The translations under genes were made by a program, and so were the position numbers. A stretch of 64,000 nt of DNA from Bacteroidota bacterium (GTDB lineage Bacteria > Bacteroidota > Bacteroidia > Chitinophagales > Chitinophagaceae), in the NCBI GenBank assembly GCA_018267965.1, contig JAFDXK010000005.1, forward strand, positions 496,001-560,000. Direction: 5' to 3'. The notes under the pieces are model-generated. The model was not told where the DNA came from and did not search any database. It was given only the letters and a program-made list of their open reading frames with translations. This document shows positions 63,167-64,000 of this stretch, piece by piece; position 1 is the first letter of the stretch; each line of letters starts with the position of its first letter.

Positions 63167-63930
63167 TGAAGATAACGTTCCTGGGTACCGGTACATCTCA
63201 AGGCGTGCCTTTTATTGGGTGCGATTGTGCAGTATGCACTTCTGCCGATAAAAGGAATGATAGGTTGCGTACATCTGTTTGGGTAGAAACTGCCGAAGCA
63301 AGTATAGTGATTGATAGCGGTCCTGATTTCAGGCAGCAAATGTTGCGTGCAGGAGTAAGAAAACTGGATGCTATCATTTTCACCCACGGGCATAAAGACC
63401 ATACGGCAGGTATGGATGATGTGCGAGCCTATAATTATCATGATGGTAAAGCGATGGAGGTATACGCCAATACTGCCACACAAGAAGTGCTGAGAAGAGA
63501 GTTTTCTTATGTATTTACAGACCAGCATTATCCGGGAATACCACAGGTGAACCTCCATACTATTGATGGCGACCACCCATTTTCAATCAATGGTTTACAA
63601 ATCATCCCAATCAAAGTGATGCATTATAAACTGGAGGTATTGGGTTTCAGATTCGGCGATTTTACTTACATCACCGATGCTAACTATATTGAAAAAGAGG
63701 AGATGATGAAGGCTAAAGGCAGCAAAGCATTTGTCATCAACGCTCTGCGTCATCAAGACCACCCATCGCATTATACCCTTTCGCAGGCAATAGACGTAGC
63801 CCATGCAGTAGGAGCTGATAAGACGTATTTCACACACATCAGCCACCAGTTAGGCTTGCATGATGAAATAGAAAAAACACTGCCCGAGAATATGCACCTT
63901 GCTTATGACGGGCTGACTTTAGAATTATAA
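63166..63930 (+). CDS. MBL-fold metallo-hydrolase (PhnP-like)
   Basis: 254 aa, starting at a GTG that overlaps the upstream stop. FLGTGTSQGVPFIGCDCAVC with paired Cys, the HxHxDH motif in FTHGHKDHTAGMDDVRA, DxGPD, and later FTHISHQLGLH. Close to PhnP-type phosphodiesterases (cyclic ribose phosphate or RNA-like substrates). Cytoplasmic. Confidence 0.9.
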   Translation: MKITFLGTGTSQGVPFIGCDCAVCTSADKRNDRLRTSVWVETAEASIVIDSGPDFRQQMLRAGVRKLDAIIFTHGHKDHTAGMDDVRAYNYHDGKAMEVYANTATQEVLRREFSYVFTDQHYPGIPQVNLHTIDGDHPFSINGLQIIPIKVMHYKLEVLGFRFGDFTYITDANYIEKEEMMKAKGSKAFVINALRHQDHPSHYTLSQAIDVAHAVGADKTYFTHISHQLGLHDEIEKTLPENMHLAYDGLTLEL

Positions 63931-63951
63931 TTATTTTACACGCAGGCACAC

Positions 63952-63959
63952 TAACTTTA
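63952..63959 (+). promoter_or_regulatory. -7 promoter box (TAACTTTA) for a gene beyond the window
   Basis: TAACTTTA with the same context as the other boxes (CTAACTTTATCC). The gene it would drive starts past the right edge. Confidence 0.45.
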
Positions 63960-64000
63960 TCCGTTCAAAACCTGTCTGACTACAATACAATTTTTAAAAT

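Overview
The window is chromosomal DNA from a member of the Bacteroidota, most likely a Chitinophagaceae-like lineage. The evidence is: type IX secretion (T9SS) C-terminal sorting domains, Bacteroidota-style lipoboxes, the rpmB-rpmG-DUF4295 cluster, bacillithiol synthesis (BshB1), LptE next to SecG, a CreD-wHTH module, and repeated -7 promoter boxes of the form TAACTTT(A/G). Genes are densely packed. No rRNA, tRNA, CRISPR array, transposase or phage structural gene was seen.

Layout: (1) 0-7.6 kb: end of an M16 peptidase-like protein, then the run miaB - sigma-54 activator - lptE - TPR protein - secG - mltG (tRNA thiolation, envelope biogenesis). (2) 7.6-15.4 kb: glycolysis (gap, pgk), small proteins, an acyltransferase, sucC. 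(3) 15.4-25.3 kb: Mg-type P-ATPase, a T9SS-secreted serine hydrolase, aquaporin, catalase-peroxidase, an FAD dehydrogenase. (4) 25.3-31.4 kb: minus-strand run with DsbD, a stand-alone DsbD N-domain paralogue, purQ, a membrane protein and secreted or lipoprotein genes. (5) 31.5-38.3 kb: bshB1, ribosomal proteins L28/L33, diacylglycerol kinase, and a membrane protein - wHTH - creD module with two matching palindromic operators. (6) 38.3-43.9 kb: small secreted proteins, two tandem amidase-like proteins lacking the usual catalytic Glu, pyruvate dehydrogenase E2, dnaX. (7) 43.9-50.0 kb: an accessory island packed with hairpin repeats. (8) 50-64 kb: TMTC-like membrane TPR protein, M28 peptidase, a T9SS propeller, AlkD and SPL-like repair proteins, an RRM protein, an MCE/MlaD operon, outer-membrane barrels, and an MBL-fold hydrolase.

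The most unusual part is region 7. At least six full copies and some half copies of one palindromic repeat (outer arms CGTCATTGCGAG and GTGTGGCAATCTC around an 8-3-8 or 7-3-7 inner hairpin) occur in 6 kb. Two single genes, a GIY-YIG nuclease and a nucleoside-deoxyribosyltransferase/TIR-like protein, are each bracketed closely by one forward and one inverted copy. In both cases a GA microsatellite begins exactly at the outer end of the right copy. The second cassette also lies inside another pair of inverted hairpins. This looks like repeat-delimited, possibly mobile, one-gene cassettes. It is the best candidate here for an undescribed system, but the mobility claim is inference.
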